Source of the DNA: Pelomonas sp. Root1237
GTDB taxonomy: Bacteria > Pseudomonadota > Gammaproteobacteria > Burkholderiales > Burkholderiaceae_C
Length of the DNA: 64,000 bases
Assembly (NCBI RefSeq): GCF_001425055.1
Contig: NZ_LMDK01000012.1
Span: 782,205 to 846,204 of the forward strand
Direction: 5' to 3'
The translations under genes were made by a program, and so were the position numbers. This document shows positions 9,901-19,308 of the stretch, one piece after another (position 1 is the first letter of the stretch; each line of letters begins with the position of its first letter). The notes under the pieces were generated by a model. It did not search any database. It was not told the DNA's origin and worked only from the letters and a program-made list of their open reading frames with translations.

Positions 9901-12900
9901 GGGCCGTCATGTCACCGGCCGTCAGGCCCTTGACTTGCGTGGCGGACAGCGAAGCAATCTGTCCCGTGGACAGGCCCGCCACCTCGTCGGAGGTCAACGT
10001 CAGGATCTGGTCGGAGCTCAGGCCCGCCAGTGCCGCAGTCGTGACGGCGCGCAGATCGGCCGTCTCCATCTTGGGCAACTGGTCCGACGTCAGCGAACCC
10101 AGTTGCGACGAATTCAGCGTGGCGAACTGGGCCGAGCCCATCGCATTGAGGTTGTCCGTCGTCAGGTTGCTCAGCTGAGCGGTCGTCAGCACTTGCACCT
10201 GGGCGGTGGAGAGCTTGTTGAACTGGTCGGACGTGAGGCTGTTGAGGTCGTCCGTGTTCAGCGTGCGGACCTGGTCGGTGGTCAGCGAGTTGATCTGGCT
10301 GGAGCTCAGCGCGCGCAGTTGATCCGAGGTCAGGCCGTCGAGCTGGGTGCTGGACAGGGCACGCAGGGCGGCCGTCGTCAGCGACTTCATGTCGGCGGCT
10401 TCGATGGCGGAGAGCTGATCGGTCGACAGGTTCTGGGCCTGGGCCGAACTCAGTGCGGCCACCTGGGCGGTGCCGAGCGCCGTCATGTCGCCGGCGGTCA
10501 GGCCCTTGACCTGGGCCGTCGTCAGTGCGGCCACCTGGGCAGTGGTCAACGAACTCACTTCGTCCGAGCTCAGCGACTGGACCTGATCGGAACTCAGGCC
10601 GCGCAGTGCAGCGGTCGTGACCGCGCGCAGGTCGGCCGTCTCCATCTTGGAGAGCTGGTCGGTCGTCAGCGAGCCGAACTGGTTGGAAGACAGCGTGGCG
10701 AACTGGGCCGAGCCCATCGCATTCAGGCTGTCGGTGACCAGGTTGCTCAGCTGCGTGGTCGTCAGCGCCTGGATCTGCGCGGTCGACAGTCGGGCAATTT
10801 GGTCCGTCGTCAGGACATTGAGGTCATCGGTATTGAGGCCGACGATCTGCGGGCTGGTGGTCAGCGCGTTGAGCTGGGCGCTGGTGAGGGCGCGCAACTG
10901 GTCGCTGGTCAGGCCATCGATCTGGGTGCTCGACAGGGCGCGCAGGGCGGCCGTCGTCATCGACTTCATGTCGGCCGCATCGATGGCGGACAGTTGGTCG
11001 GTATTCAGCGCGGCGGCTTGAACCGAACTCAGGGCGGCCACCTGGGCGCTGCTCAGCGCCGTCATGTCGCCGGCCGTCAGGCCCTTGACCTGGCTGGCCG
11101 ACAGCGAGGCGATCTGGCCGGTCGACAGGCCGGCCACCTCGTCGGAGGTCAGCGTCAGGATCTGGTCGGAGGTCAGGCCGGCCAGGGCCGCGGTCGTGAC
11201 GGCGCGCAGGTCGGCCGTCTCCAGCTTGGGCAACTGGTCGCTGGTCAGCGAACCGAACTGGGCCGAGCTCAGCGTCGCGAACTGCGATGAGCCCATCGCA
11301 TTGAGGCTGTCGGTGGCCAGATGGCTGAGCTGGGTGGTCGTCAGCGACTGGACCTGGGCGGTGGACAGCTTGTTGAACTGGTCGGACGTGAAGCTGTTCA
11401 GGTCGTCGGTGTTCAACGTGCTGACCTGGGCAGTGGTCAGCGAGTTGATCTGGCTGGAGGAGAGGGCGCGCAGTTGGTCGGAGGTGAGGCCATCCAGCTG
11501 TGTGCTGGTCAGGGCGCGCAGGGCGGCCGTGGACAGGAAGCGGACGTCGCCGGTCTCGATGGCGGCCAACTGGTCGGTGTTCAGCGCCTGGGCCTGGGTC
11601 GAGCTCAGCACGCCGATCTGGGCGGTGCCCAGGGCGGTCATGTCGCCGGCCGTCAGGCCCTGCACTTGAGAGGTGCTGAGTGAGCCGATCTGGGCGGTCG
11701 TGAGGCTGGACACCTCGTCGGAGCTCAGCGTCAGGATCTGGTCGGAAGAGAGGCCGCGCAACGCGGCGGTCGTGACCGAGCGCAGGTCGGCCGTCTCCAT
11801 CTTGGGCAACTGGTCCGACGTCAGCGAACCGAACTGGCTGGAGTTCAGCGTCGCGAACTGGGCCGAACCCATCGCGTTGAGGTTGTCGGTGGCCAGGCTG
11901 CTCAGCTGAGCCGTCGTCAGCACGGCGACCTGGGCGGTGGAAAGCTTGTTGAACTGGTCGGACGTGAGGCTGTTGAGGTCGTCCGTATTCAGCGTGCGGA
12001 CCTGGTCGGTGGTCAGCGCGTTGATCTGGCTGGAGGTCAGGGCACGCAGCTGGTCGCTGGTGAGGCCGTCCAGCTGGGTGCTGGTCAGGCCACGCAGGGC
12101 GGCCGTGCTCAGCGATTTCATGTCAGCCGCCTCGATGGCGGACAACTGGTCAGTGTTCAGGGCCGACACCTGGGCCGAGCCCAGGGCGGCGATCTGGGCG
12201 GTGCCCAGGGCCGTCATGTCGCCGGCCGTCAGGCCTTGCACTTGGGCCGTGGTCAGCGCAGCGATCTGGCCCGTGGTCAGGACGCCCACCTCGTCGGAGG
12301 TCAGCGTCTGGATCTGGTCGGAGGAGAGGCCGCGCAGTGCCGCGGTCGTGACGGCGCGCAGGTCGGCCGTCTCCATCGTCGGCAGCTGGTCAGAGGTCAG
12401 CGAGCCGAACTGCGTGGAGTTCAGCGTCGCGAACTGGGCCGAGCCCATGGCGTTGAGGCTGTCCGTCGTCAGGTGGCTCAGCTGCGCCGTCGTCAGCGCG
12501 GCGACCTGGGCGGTGGAGAGCTTGTTGAACTGGTCGGACGCCAGGCTGTTGAGGTCGTCCGTGTTCAGCGTGCGGATCTGGTCGGTCGTCAGCGCGTTGA
12601 TCTGGCCAGAGGTCAGGGCACGCAGTTGATCGCTGGTCAGGCCATCCAGCTGGGTGCTGGTCAGGCCACGCAAGGCGGCCGTGCTCAGCGACTTCATGTC
12701 GGCGGCCTCGATGGCCGACAGCTGGTCGGTGTTCAGGGCCGACACCTGGGCCGAGCCCAGGGCGGCGATCTGGGCGGTGCCCAGGGCCGTCATGTCGCCG
12801 GCCGTCAGGCCCTTGACCTGGGCCGTCGTCAACGTGGCGATCTGGGCCGTCGTCAGGGCGCCCACCTCGTCGGAGGTCAGGGTCTGGATCTGGTCGGAGG

Positions 12901-14293
12901 AGAGGCCGCGCAGCGCGGCGGTGGTGACGGCGCGCAGGTCGGCCGTCTCCATCGTCGGCAGCTGGTCGGACGTCAGCGCGCTGAACTGGGCCGAGTTCAG
13001 AGCGGCGAACTGGGTCGAGCCCATCGCGTTGAGGCTGTCCGTCGTCAGGTGGCTCAACTGGGCCGTCGTCAGCACGGCGACCTGGGCGGTGGAGAGCTTG
13101 TTGAACTGGTCGGACGACAAGCTGTTCAGGTCGTCCGTGTTCAGCGTGCGGACCTGGTCGGTGGTCAGGGCATTGATCTGGCCCGAGCTCAGGGCACGCA
13201 ACTGGTCGCTGGTCAGGCCGTCCAGCTGGGTGCTGGTGAGCGCCCGCAGGGCGACCGTCGTCAGTGACTTCATGTCGGCCGCATCGATGGCGGACAACTG
13301 ATCAGTGTTCAGCTGGGCGACCTGGGCCGAGCTCAGCACGGCCACCTGGGCAGTGTCCAGGGCCGTCATGTCACCAGCCGTCAGGCCTCGCACCTGGGCC
13401 GTGGTCAGCGCGGCGATCTGGCCGGTCGTCAAAGCGCCCACCTCGTCGGAGGTGAGGGTCTGGATCTGATCGGAACTCAGGCCGCGCAGCGCCACCGTCG
13501 TGATGGCGCGCAGATCGGCGCTCTCCATCTTGGGCAGTTGGTCGGAGGTCAGCGAACCGACCTGCAGGGAGGACAGAGCGGCGAACTGGGCCGAGCCCAT
13601 CGCGTTCAGGCCATCCGTCGTCAGGTGGCTGAGCTGGCTGGTCGTCAGCGACTGCACCTGGGCCGTGCTGAACTTGTTGAACTGGTCCGACGTCAGGGTG
13701 TTGAGGTCGTCGGTGTTCAAGGTGCTGACCTGGGCGGTGGTCAGCGCGAGGATCTGGCTGGAAGACAGGGCGCGCAGCTGGTCGCTGGTGAGACCGTCCA
13801 GCTGGGTGCTGGTCAGGGCGCGCAGCGCGGCCGTGGACAGGAACTTGATGTCCGTCGCTTCCAGGGCCGACAGCTGGTCCGTGGAGAAACCCTTGGCCTG
13901 CGTCGAAGTCAGGGCGCCGACCTGGGCGGTGGTCAGCGCCACCATGTCGGCGGCATTGAAGCCCTGCAACTGCGCGGTGCTCAGCTGCAGGATCTGGCCG
14001 GTGCTCAGGGCCTGCAGCTGGTCGGTCGTCAGGACGCCGATCTGGTCGGAATTGAAGCCGCCGATGGAGGCGGTCGAAATGGCGCGCAGGTCCTCGGTCT
14101 GGAAAGCGCGCAGTTGGTCGCTGCTCAAGACAGAAAGGCCGCTGGAGGTGATCACAGCGGCCTGTACGGTGGTCAGCGCAATCAGCTGGTCGGTGCTGAA
14201 GGCGGCCCAGTCTTCGGTCGTGAAATCCCGGATCGACGTGGTCGTGAGGCCAGGGATCTTGGAGACCGGAATGAAGGGGACGATGCTTGCCAT
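3942..14293 (-). CDS. Giant octapeptide-repeat protein B with C-terminal calcium-binding domain (frame broken)
   Basis: The likely start is the ATG at 14293 (MASIVPFIPVSKIPGLTTTS), with an AGG-containing site about 7 nt upstream. An in-frame GTG lies 27 nt further upstream. The product would be near 3,450 residues. The N-terminus is paralogous to protein A: both have a Thr-rich start, then IRxxTTEDxAAxSTDQL. About 16 super-repeats of 24 octads follow. From about 4680 to 3942 a distinct C-terminal domain begins with VLDLDGHGV and carries EF-hand/dockerin-like loops DRNHDGLINSGGE, DSNHDGKLDSHD and DANHDGKTDAGE. This domain type is known at the ends of large secreted calcium-dependent proteins. 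There is no N-terminal signal peptide, so type I secretion is plausible but unproven, and no secretion genes are visible nearby. Frame breaks occur at 6547, 8890 and about 9475, and all look like repeat joins rather than stops. Confidence 0.75.
6452..6643. repeat. 97-bp exact tandem duplication with frame break in gene B
   Basis: Bases 6452-6548 recur exactly at 6547-6643, a shift of 95 bp that breaks both reading frame and octad phase. The identical length is 97 bp, the same as at 1050-1246. Equal-length overlaps at unrelated places are expected from fixed k-mer overlaps at contig ends, not from replication slippage. Confidence 0.85.
8881..8900. other. Frame-breaking deletion junction in gene B (about 53 bp missing)
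   Basis: After ccgccacctg (8881-8890) the sequence jumps to aactcaggcc. In the homologous copy the same two strings lie at 6571-6580 and from 6634, with 53 bp between them. The loss is not a multiple of 3, so the minus-strand frame changes here. Type II super-repeats flank the junction closely on both sides (8620 and 9143), which suggests that repeat copies were collapsed here. Confidence 0.75.
9466..9485. other. Frame-breaking deletion junction in gene B (about 31 bp missing)
   Basis: The string ccgaggac at 9468-9475 is followed directly by gcaggtcgg. In parallel copies (for example near 5960-6005) about 31 bp separate the equivalent strings. The loss shifts the frame between the upstream 1,600-residue open stretch and the rest of gene B. 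Confidence 0.7.
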
Positions 14294-14611
14294 GGTTGTA
14301 CCTGCTGTGCTGACGGCCACGCCCTCATGGAGGTGGCGGCTTGCAACCCGGGGCAGCCGGCCAATGCCGTGGCACGGCCGTATCCCTAGATTTCAAGTGC
14401 TTCGATCGGTTATCGGGCCGGCCCCGCTTGACTTGAGGAACAAAGTCTCAAATCGGCCGGAATCAACCCGAACCGAGGCCGCCGCCCACGGCCCGAACAC
14501 CCGGACCGGGGGTGGTTTTCCCAGTAATTGCCATGCTAGTAAGGACTTAGCGAAGCCACACGCCGATAAGCGCGGGCTTTCGGTGGCAGTTCACGCACCG
14601 CCCGTCTGCCT
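14294..14611 (-). promoter_or_regulatory. Leader region of gene B
   Basis: These 318 bp between gene B and the GntR-type gene contain no convincing gene. On the minus strand GTCCTTACTAGCATGGCAA (14528-14546) matches the leader of gene A (GTCCCTAGCATGACAA) at about 235 versus 231 nt from the start codon. A second shared string, GGTTCGGGTT, lies nearer the gene. The last 50 nt before the start also align with those of gene A (GCCGCCAC, then TCAG-ACAG just before the ribosome site). The leader therefore appears to have been duplicated with the gene. Confidence 0.4.
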
Positions 14612-15298
14612 TCACAAAGCTGTCTGGGTGGCGCTCAGTCCGTTACAAAAATGGGCCGTGACAAGCTGCCTGCAGGCTTGCGCATCGCGCGCAAGCAGCG
14701 CTTGGACGATGGCGCGGTGTTCCTCCAGCGACTCCGCCAGCCGTCCCTCCCGGAACAGCGAATGGTGGCGATTGAGCTTCATCAGCCGCCGCAAGTCACC
14801 GACGATCTGCAGCCGCCAGCGGTTGCCGTCGATCTCCAGCACACGCAGGTGGAAGCGTTCGTTGGCGGCGAAGAAGGCATCCCGGTCGGGCAACGCCTCC
14901 TCCAGCGCGCGATGCAGTTCGCCGAGTTCGTTCAACTCGGCATCCGTCGCCCGGACACAGATTTCGGCGGCGGCGTCACTTTCTAGAAGGGAGAGCAGTT
15001 GGTAGGCTTCCCTGACGTCCCGCTCGCTCATCTCCGTCACATAGGCGCCGCGCCGAAGCTTCATCGTCACCAGGCCCTCGGAGGCCAGCACCTTCAGCGC
15101 CTCGCGCATGGGCGTGCGGCTGATACCCAGCTCGGCGCAGAGCTTGAGCTCGTCGATCCACGACCCCGGCTCCAGCTCCCGCGCCAGGATCTGCTGGCGA
15201 AGGCGGTCGGCCACCTGCTCATACAGAGCCGAGGCGGCGAGGGGGGCGTGGTCGAGGTAACCGGGCATGGCGGCCGAGTGTAGCGATTCTGAATTCAT
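14612..15298 (-). CDS. GntR-family (FadR/FCD-type) transcriptional regulator
   Basis: This is a 228-residue regulator with an N-terminal winged helix-turn-helix (about residues 20-85, including LYEQVADRLRQQILARELEP and ISRTPMREALKVLASEGLV). A helical FCD effector domain follows (about 90-215, with EANERFH-like FFAANERFHLRVLEIDGN and an HHSLF segment). FCD regulators bind small carboxylates through a metal and usually control a neighbouring catabolic operon. It is transcribed away from the propionyl/methylmalonyl-CoA cluster starting at 15352, so it probably controls that cluster; the effector cannot be read. The first ATG (15298) lies inside a palindrome with no Shine-Dalgarno. A second ATG at 15268 (MPGYLDHAP) is possible. 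Confidence 0.85.
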   Translation of the reverse strand: MNSESLHSAAMPGYLDHAPLAASALYEQVADRLRQQILARELEPGSWIDELKLCAELGISRTPMREALKVLASEGLVTMKLRRGAYVTEMSERDVREAYQLLSLLESDAAAEICVRATDAELNELGELHRALEEALPDRDAFFAANERFHLRVLEIDGNRWRLQIVGDLRRLMKLNRHHSLFREGRLAESLEEHRAIVQALLARDAQACRQLVTAHFCNGLSATQTAL

Positions 15299-15308
15299 AA
15301 TTATGAAT
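15293..15308. promoter_or_regulatory. Perfect 16-bp palindrome, candidate operator for the GntR regulator
   Basis: ATTCATAATTATGAAT reads identically on both strands. It sits in the short divergent region between the GntR-type gene and the methylmalonyl-CoA mutase gene, overlaps the first possible start codon of the regulator and is strikingly AT-rich for its surroundings. Position and symmetry fit a dimeric operator controlling both directions; binding is inferred. Confidence 0.6.
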
Positions 15309-15351
15309 AATCAGTCGGCTAAGATGCCGGCCCAGTTACAGGAGAGTTTCG

Positions 15352-17526
15352 ATGTCGGACGACAGCCGCGCCGGGGACGCCCCGGAGTTCAAGACTGCCA
15401 CGCTGGAGCAATGGACCAAGGCCGCCGCCAAGTCCGCCCCGGGCGGTGACGTGGCGGCACTGACCTGGGTGACGCCCGAGGGGTTGACGGTCAAGCCGCT
15501 CTACACCGCGGCCGATGTGGCCGACCTGCCGCACGCTGACACGCTGCCCGGCTTCGAGCCCTTCCTGCGCGGCCCGCAGGCGACGATGTACGCCGCCCGG
15601 CCCTGGACGATCCGCCAGTACGCTGGCTTCTCCACCGCCGAGGAGAGCAATGCCTTTTATAGAAAGGCACTCGCCGCCGGCGGCCAGGGCGTGTCGGTGG
15701 CCTTTGACCTGGCGACCCACCGCGGCTACGACAGCGACCATCCCAGAGTGACCGGCGACGTTGGCAAGGCCGGCGTGGCCATCGACTCGGTGGAGGACAT
15801 GAAGATCCTGTTCGACGGCATCCCGCTGGACAAGGTGTCGGTCTCGATGACCATGAATGGGGCCGTGCTGCCGGTGCTGGCCGGCTATGTGGTGGCGGCG
15901 GAAGAGCAGGGCGTGTCGCAGGACAAGCTGGCCGGGACCATCCAGAACGACATCCTCAAGGAGTTCATGGTCCGCAACACCTATATCTACCCGCCGGAGC
16001 CGTCGATGCGAATCGTCGGCGACATCATTGAGTACACGGCGCGGGAGATGCCCAAGTTCAACTCCATCTCCATCTCGGGCTATCACATGCAGGAGGCGGG
16101 CGCCAACCAGGCGCTGGAGCTGGCCTTCACGCTGGCCGACGGCCAGGAGTATGTGAAGACGGCCATGGCCAAGGGCCTGAGCGTCGACGACTTCGCGCCG
16201 CGCCTGAGCTTCTTCTGGGCCATCGGGATGAACTTCTATCTCGAGATCGCCAAGATGCGTGCGGCGCGGCTGCTGTGGACGCGCATCATGAAGAGCTTCG
16301 GCGCGACCGCGCCTAAGAGCCTGATGCTGCGCACCCACTGCCAGACCTCGGGATGGAGCCTGACCGCCCAGGACCCGTACAACAACGTGGTGCGCACCAC
16401 CATCGAAGCCATGGCTGCCGTGTTCGGCGGCACGCAGAGCCTGCACACCAACTCGCTGGACGAGGCCATTGCCCTGCCCACCGAGTTCAGCAGCCGCATC
16501 GCGCGCAACACCCAGCTCATCATCCAGGAAGAGACCCACATCACCAGCGTCGTCGACCCCTGGGCCGGCAGCTACATGATGGAAAAGCTCACCCAGGACA
16601 TGGCCGACAAGGCCTGGGAGATCATCGAGGAGGTCAATGCCCAGGGCGGCATGATCAAGTCGGTGGACTCAGGCTGGGCCAAGCTGAAGATCGAGGCGAG
16701 TGCAGCCGAGAAGCAGGCGCGCATCGACTCCGGCCAGGACGTCATCGTCGGCGTCAACAAGTACAAGCTGGCCAAGGAAGACCCCATCGACATCCTGGAC
16801 GTGGACAACGTCAAGGTGCGCGACGGCCAGATAGAGCGCCTGAACCGCATCAAGGCGACGCGCGACACGGCCGCCGTGCAGGCCGCGCTGGCCGCGCTGA
16901 CGCAGGCCGCGGAAACGGGCGAAGGCAACCTGCTGGACCTGTCCATCAAGGCCGTGCGCCTTCGCGCGACGGTGGGCGAGGTGTCCGACGCGCTGGAGGC
17001 CGTATTCGGCCGCCACCGTGCCGACACGCACAAGGTCAGCGGTGTCTACGCGGCCGCCTACGACTCGGCAGAGGGCTGGGCCAAGCTGCAGGAGGAGATC
17101 GCGGCCTTTGGTGACGAGCAAGGCCGCCGCCCGCGCGTGATGATCGCCAAGCTCGGCCAGGACGGCCACGACCGTGGCGCCAAGGTCGTGGCCACCGCCT
17201 TTGCCGACCTGGGCTTTGACGTCGACATCGGCCCGCTGTTCCAGACGCCCGAGGAATGCGCCCGCCAGGCCATAGAGAACGACGTGCACGCGGTGGGCAT
17301 CTCGACGCTGGCGGCCGGGCACAAGACGCTGGTGCCGGCCATCATTGCCGAGCTGAAGAAGCAGGGCGCGGACGACATCATCGTGTTCGTGGGCGGCGTC
17401 ATTCCGGCCCAGGACTACGACATGCTGTACGCGGCGGGCGTGAAGGGCATCTACGGCCCCGGCACGCCCATCCCGGCGAGTGCCAAGGACGTGCTGGAGC
17501 AGATCCGCGCACAGGTGGCCGCCTGA
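15352..17526 (+). CDS. scpA: Methylmalonyl-CoA mutase, single-chain B12-dependent
   Basis: This enzyme interconverts (R)-methylmalonyl-CoA and succinyl-CoA with adenosylcobalamin. The 724 residues match the usual length of the catalytic chain. The N-terminal two thirds form the TIM-barrel substrate domain ([20 protein letters not shown] near residue 85, [10 protein letters not shown] near 245). The C-terminal cobalamin domain carries DxHxxG as D604-G-H606-D-R-G609, where the histidine is the lower cobalt ligand. The start has a clear ribosome site (AGGAGA) and lies 44 bp after the palindrome at 15293. It is the first gene of a chain of eleven overlapping or near-touching genes and shares its operon with its chaperone MeaB. 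The gene symbol follows E. coli usage; mutB or mcm would be equivalent. Confidence 0.96.
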   Translation: MSDDSRAGDAPEFKTATLEQWTKAAAKSAPGGDVAALTWVTPEGLTVKPLYTAADVADLPHADTLPGFEPFLRGPQATMYAARPWTIRQYAGFSTAEESNAFYRKALAAGGQGVSVAFDLATHRGYDSDHPRVTGDVGKAGVAIDSVEDMKILFDGIPLDKVSVSMTMNGAVLPVLAGYVVAAEEQGVSQDKLAGTIQNDILKEFMVRNTYIYPPEPSMRIVGDIIEYTAREMPKFNSISISGYHMQEAGANQALELAFTLADGQEYVKTAMAKGLSVDDFAPRLSFFWAIGMNFYLEIAKMRAARLLWTRIMKSFGATAPKSLMLRTHCQTSGWSLTAQDPYNNVVRTTIEAMAAVFGGTQSLHTNSLDEAIALPTEFSSRIARNTQLIIQEETHITSVVDPWAGSYMMEKLTQDMADKAWEIIEEVNAQGGMIKSVDSGWAKLKIEASAAEKQARIDSGQDVIVGVNKYKLAKEDPIDILDVDNVKVRDGQIERLNRIKATRDTAAVQAALAALTQAAETGEGNLLDLSIKAVRLRATVGEVSDALEAVFGRHRADTHKVSGVYAAAYDSAEGWAKLQEEIAAFGDEQGRRPRVMIAKLGQDGHDRGAKVVATAFADLGFDVDIGPLFQTPEECARQAIENDVHAVGISTLAAGHKTLVPAIIAELKKQGADDIIVFVGGVIPAQDYDMLYAAGVKGIYGPGTPIPASAKDVLEQIRAQVAA

Positions 17527-17951
17527 TGACGCCCACGCTGGCGCCCGTCGCCGACGCGGATTTCGAGGCGATGCTGGCCCTGCGCATCGAGGCGCTGCGC
17601 GACAGCCTGGAGCGGCTCGGCCGCTTCAACCCCGATGTCGCGCGGGCACGGCTGCAGAGCCAGTTCCGGCCCGCGTGGATGCAGCACCTCGTCGTGGACG
17701 GCGAGCGCGTCGGCTACTTCACCGTGGAGCCGCGCGAGGGCGAACTGCGCCTGCATCACCTCTACCTGCGGCCAGCAGCCCAAGGGCAGGGCGTGGGCGC
17801 GTGGGTGCTTGACCAGATCAAGTCGCAAGGCCTGCCCATCACGCTGGCCGCGCTGCGCGAGAGCCGCGCGAACGACTTCTATCGCCGCCACGGCTTCCGC
17901 GTCGTTGAAGAACAGGAGTTCGACACCGAATACCGCTGGGAGGCCGAGTGA
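17526..17951 (+). CDS. GNAT-family N-acetyltransferase
   Basis: This 141-residue protein has the GNAT fold. Motif A is [20 protein letters not shown] (acetyl-CoA pyrophosphate loop Q-x-x-G-x-G), and the C-terminal NDFYRRHGF segment is typical of motif B. Such enzymes transfer an acetyl group to an amine, here of unknown identity. The start overlaps the stop of the mutase by one base (TGATG), so translation is probably coupled. A role in acylation control of the CoA-ester enzymes is conceivable, but nothing in the sequence shows it. Confidence 0.85.
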   Translation: MTPTLAPVADADFEAMLALRIEALRDSLERLGRFNPDVARARLQSQFRPAWMQHLVVDGERVGYFTVEPREGELRLHHLYLRPAAQGQGVGAWVLDQIKSQGLPITLAALRESRANDFYRRHGFRVVEEQEFDTEYRWEAE

Positions 17952-18910
17952 GCCTTGCGGCACCCTTGCAAGCCGGCGACCGCCGTGCGCTGGCCAAGGC
18001 CATCACGCTGATCGAGTCCACCCGGGCCGATCACCGCGAACAGGCCGACGCGCTGCTGACGGCGCTGATGCCCGCCACCGGCGGCGCGCTGCGCCTGGGC
18101 ATCTCCGGCGTTCCGGGCGTGGGCAAGAGCACCTTCATCGAAGCCTTCGGCATGTTCCTGCTGGAACGTGGCCACCGCGTGGCGGTGCTGACGGTGGACC
18201 CGTCGAGCACGCTGTCCGGCGGTGCCATCCTGGGCGACAAGACGCGCATGGAAAGGCTTTCCATGGACCAGCGCGCCTTCATCCGCCCCAGTCCCAGCAG
18301 TGGCACGCTGGGCGGCGTGGCCGAGAAGACGCGCGAGGCCATGCTGCTGTGCGAGGCGGCGGGCTATGACGTCGTCATCGTCGAGACGGTCGGCGTCGGC
18401 CAGAGCGAGACGGCCGTGGCCGGCATGACCGACCTATACCTGCTGCTGCAACTGCCCAACGCGGGCGACGATTTGCAGGCCATCAAGAAGGGCGTCATGG
18501 AACTGGCCGACTTGGTCGTCATCAACAAGGCCGACCTGGACGACGTGGCCGCCACGCGTGCCCAGGCCCAGATCACGTCGGCGCTGCGCCTGCTGCCCAC
18601 CCATGCGCACGCCACGCAGCGCGTCATGAAGATCAGCGCGCTGAAGGCCGATGGCATAGCGCCCGTGTGGGACGCGCTGACTGCACTGCGCACAGCGAGT
18701 GAAGGCAGCGGCGGCTGGGCGGCCAAGCGCCGCGAGCAGTCGCTGGCGTGGATGTGGGCGCGCATCCAGTCGGGGTTGAAGCTGGCCTTCGTCACGCATC
18801 CCGGCGTACAAGCTCAACTCGACGCCGCCACCGCGGCCGTGCGCGAAGGCCGCACGCCGGCATCCACCGCGGCACGCCAGTTGCTGGCGACCTTCAGGAG
18901 CAACCCATGA
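17948..18910 (+). CDS. meaB: MeaB/ArgK-type GTPase, methylmalonyl-CoA mutase chaperone
   Basis: This 320-residue G3E-family P-loop GTPase has Walker [10 protein letters not shown] at residues 54-62, the metal/switch segment [14 protein letters not shown] after strand 3 and the NKAD guanine-specificity motif. MeaB proteins gate delivery of adenosylcobalamin to the mutase and protect it from inactivation, which fits its position two genes after scpA. It begins with GTG at 17948, overlapping the acetyltransferase stop by 4 nt (GTGA). Confidence 0.94.
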   Translation: MSLAAPLQAGDRRALAKAITLIESTRADHREQADALLTALMPATGGALRLGISGVPGVGKSTFIEAFGMFLLERGHRVAVLTVDPSSTLSGGAILGDKTRMERLSMDQRAFIRPSPSSGTLGGVAEKTREAMLLCEAAGYDVVIVETVGVGQSETAVAGMTDLYLLLQLPNAGDDLQAIKKGVMELADLVVINKADLDDVAATRAQAQITSALRLLPTHAHATQRVMKISALKADGIAPVWDALTALRTASEGSGGWAAKRREQSLAWMWARIQSGLKLAFVTHPGVQAQLDAATAAVREGRTPASTAARQLLATFRSNP

Positions 18911-19302
18911 TCACCGGCCTGCATCACATCAATCTGCGCGCACCCGCCGAGCTGCTCGCAGTGCTGCGCGATTTCTACCGCGACGTGCTCGGCCTCGAGC
19001 AAGGGCCGCGGCCGGACTTCGACAGCCCAGGCTACTGGCTCTATGCCAGCGGCCACCCGGTCGTCCACCTGTCCACGCAGCGGGCCAATGAAGCGGTGCG
19101 CGGCCCGGTGAACCCCGCCGCCCCGACGACCTACGACCACACGGCCTTCTTCGGCACTGACCCGGTGGGCACCGCGGCGCATCTGCGCGCGCTGGGCGTG
19201 AGCTTCCACGAGTCCCGCTCGCCCGTCACCGGCCAGCACCAGTTCTTCTTCCAAGACCCCGCCGGTAATGGCGTGGAGATCAATTTCCCGTTCGAGGGTT
19301 GA
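18907..19302 (+). CDS. VOC-superfamily (glyoxalase/dioxygenase fold) protein
   Basis: This 131-residue protein starts at the ATG overlapping the meaB stop (ATGA). It has two beta-alpha-beta-beta-beta modules. Likely metal ligands are His in LHHINLRA, His in VVHLST, His in YDHTAFF and Glu in [12 protein letters not shown] proteins include glyoxalase I, extradiol dioxygenases and methylmalonyl-CoA epimerase. This one lacks the HPK and GVLxEL signatures of the epimerase, which appear instead in the protein at 26639. Function is unknown; the operon suggests a CoA-ester or aldehyde substrate. Confidence 0.8.
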   Translation: MITGLHHINLRAPAELLAVLRDFYRDVLGLEQGPRPDFDSPGYWLYASGHPVVHLSTQRANEAVRGPVNPAAPTTYDHTAFFGTDPVGTAAHLRALGVSFHESRSPVTGQHQFFFQDPAGNGVEINFPFEG

Positions 19303-19308
19303 ACCCAT

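Larger units (their letters stand above)
4740..14240 (-). repeat. 576-bp higher-order repeat array of gene B with a possible 1.73-kb third-order period
   Basis: The segment gccgtcatgtcggcggccgt and its variants recur at 7101, 7677, 8253 and 8832, that is every 576 bp (once 579). Two super-repeat flavours exist. Type I contains the octads TDQVRTLN and SDQFNKLS. Type II contains a 9-residue variant octad with an extra proline (TTSPQI or TTNPQI) followed by TDQIARLS. Type II copies map near 6890, 8620, 9143 and 10842. The order II-I-I-II suggests a third level of repetition of about 1.73 kb. Confidence 0.85.

Noticed and set aside
1-14293. CRISPR-like array
   Set aside because: Units are contiguous 24-bp coding repeats with no unique spacers and no cas genes nearby.
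2-14389. Many long plus-strand open frames, rich in Arg/Gly/Gln or Trp/Ser, across the repeat region
   Set aside because: A 24-bp repeat without stops keeps all frames open. The minus-strand frame gives the regular octads, ribosome sites and the calcium domain, so the plus-strand frames are shadows.
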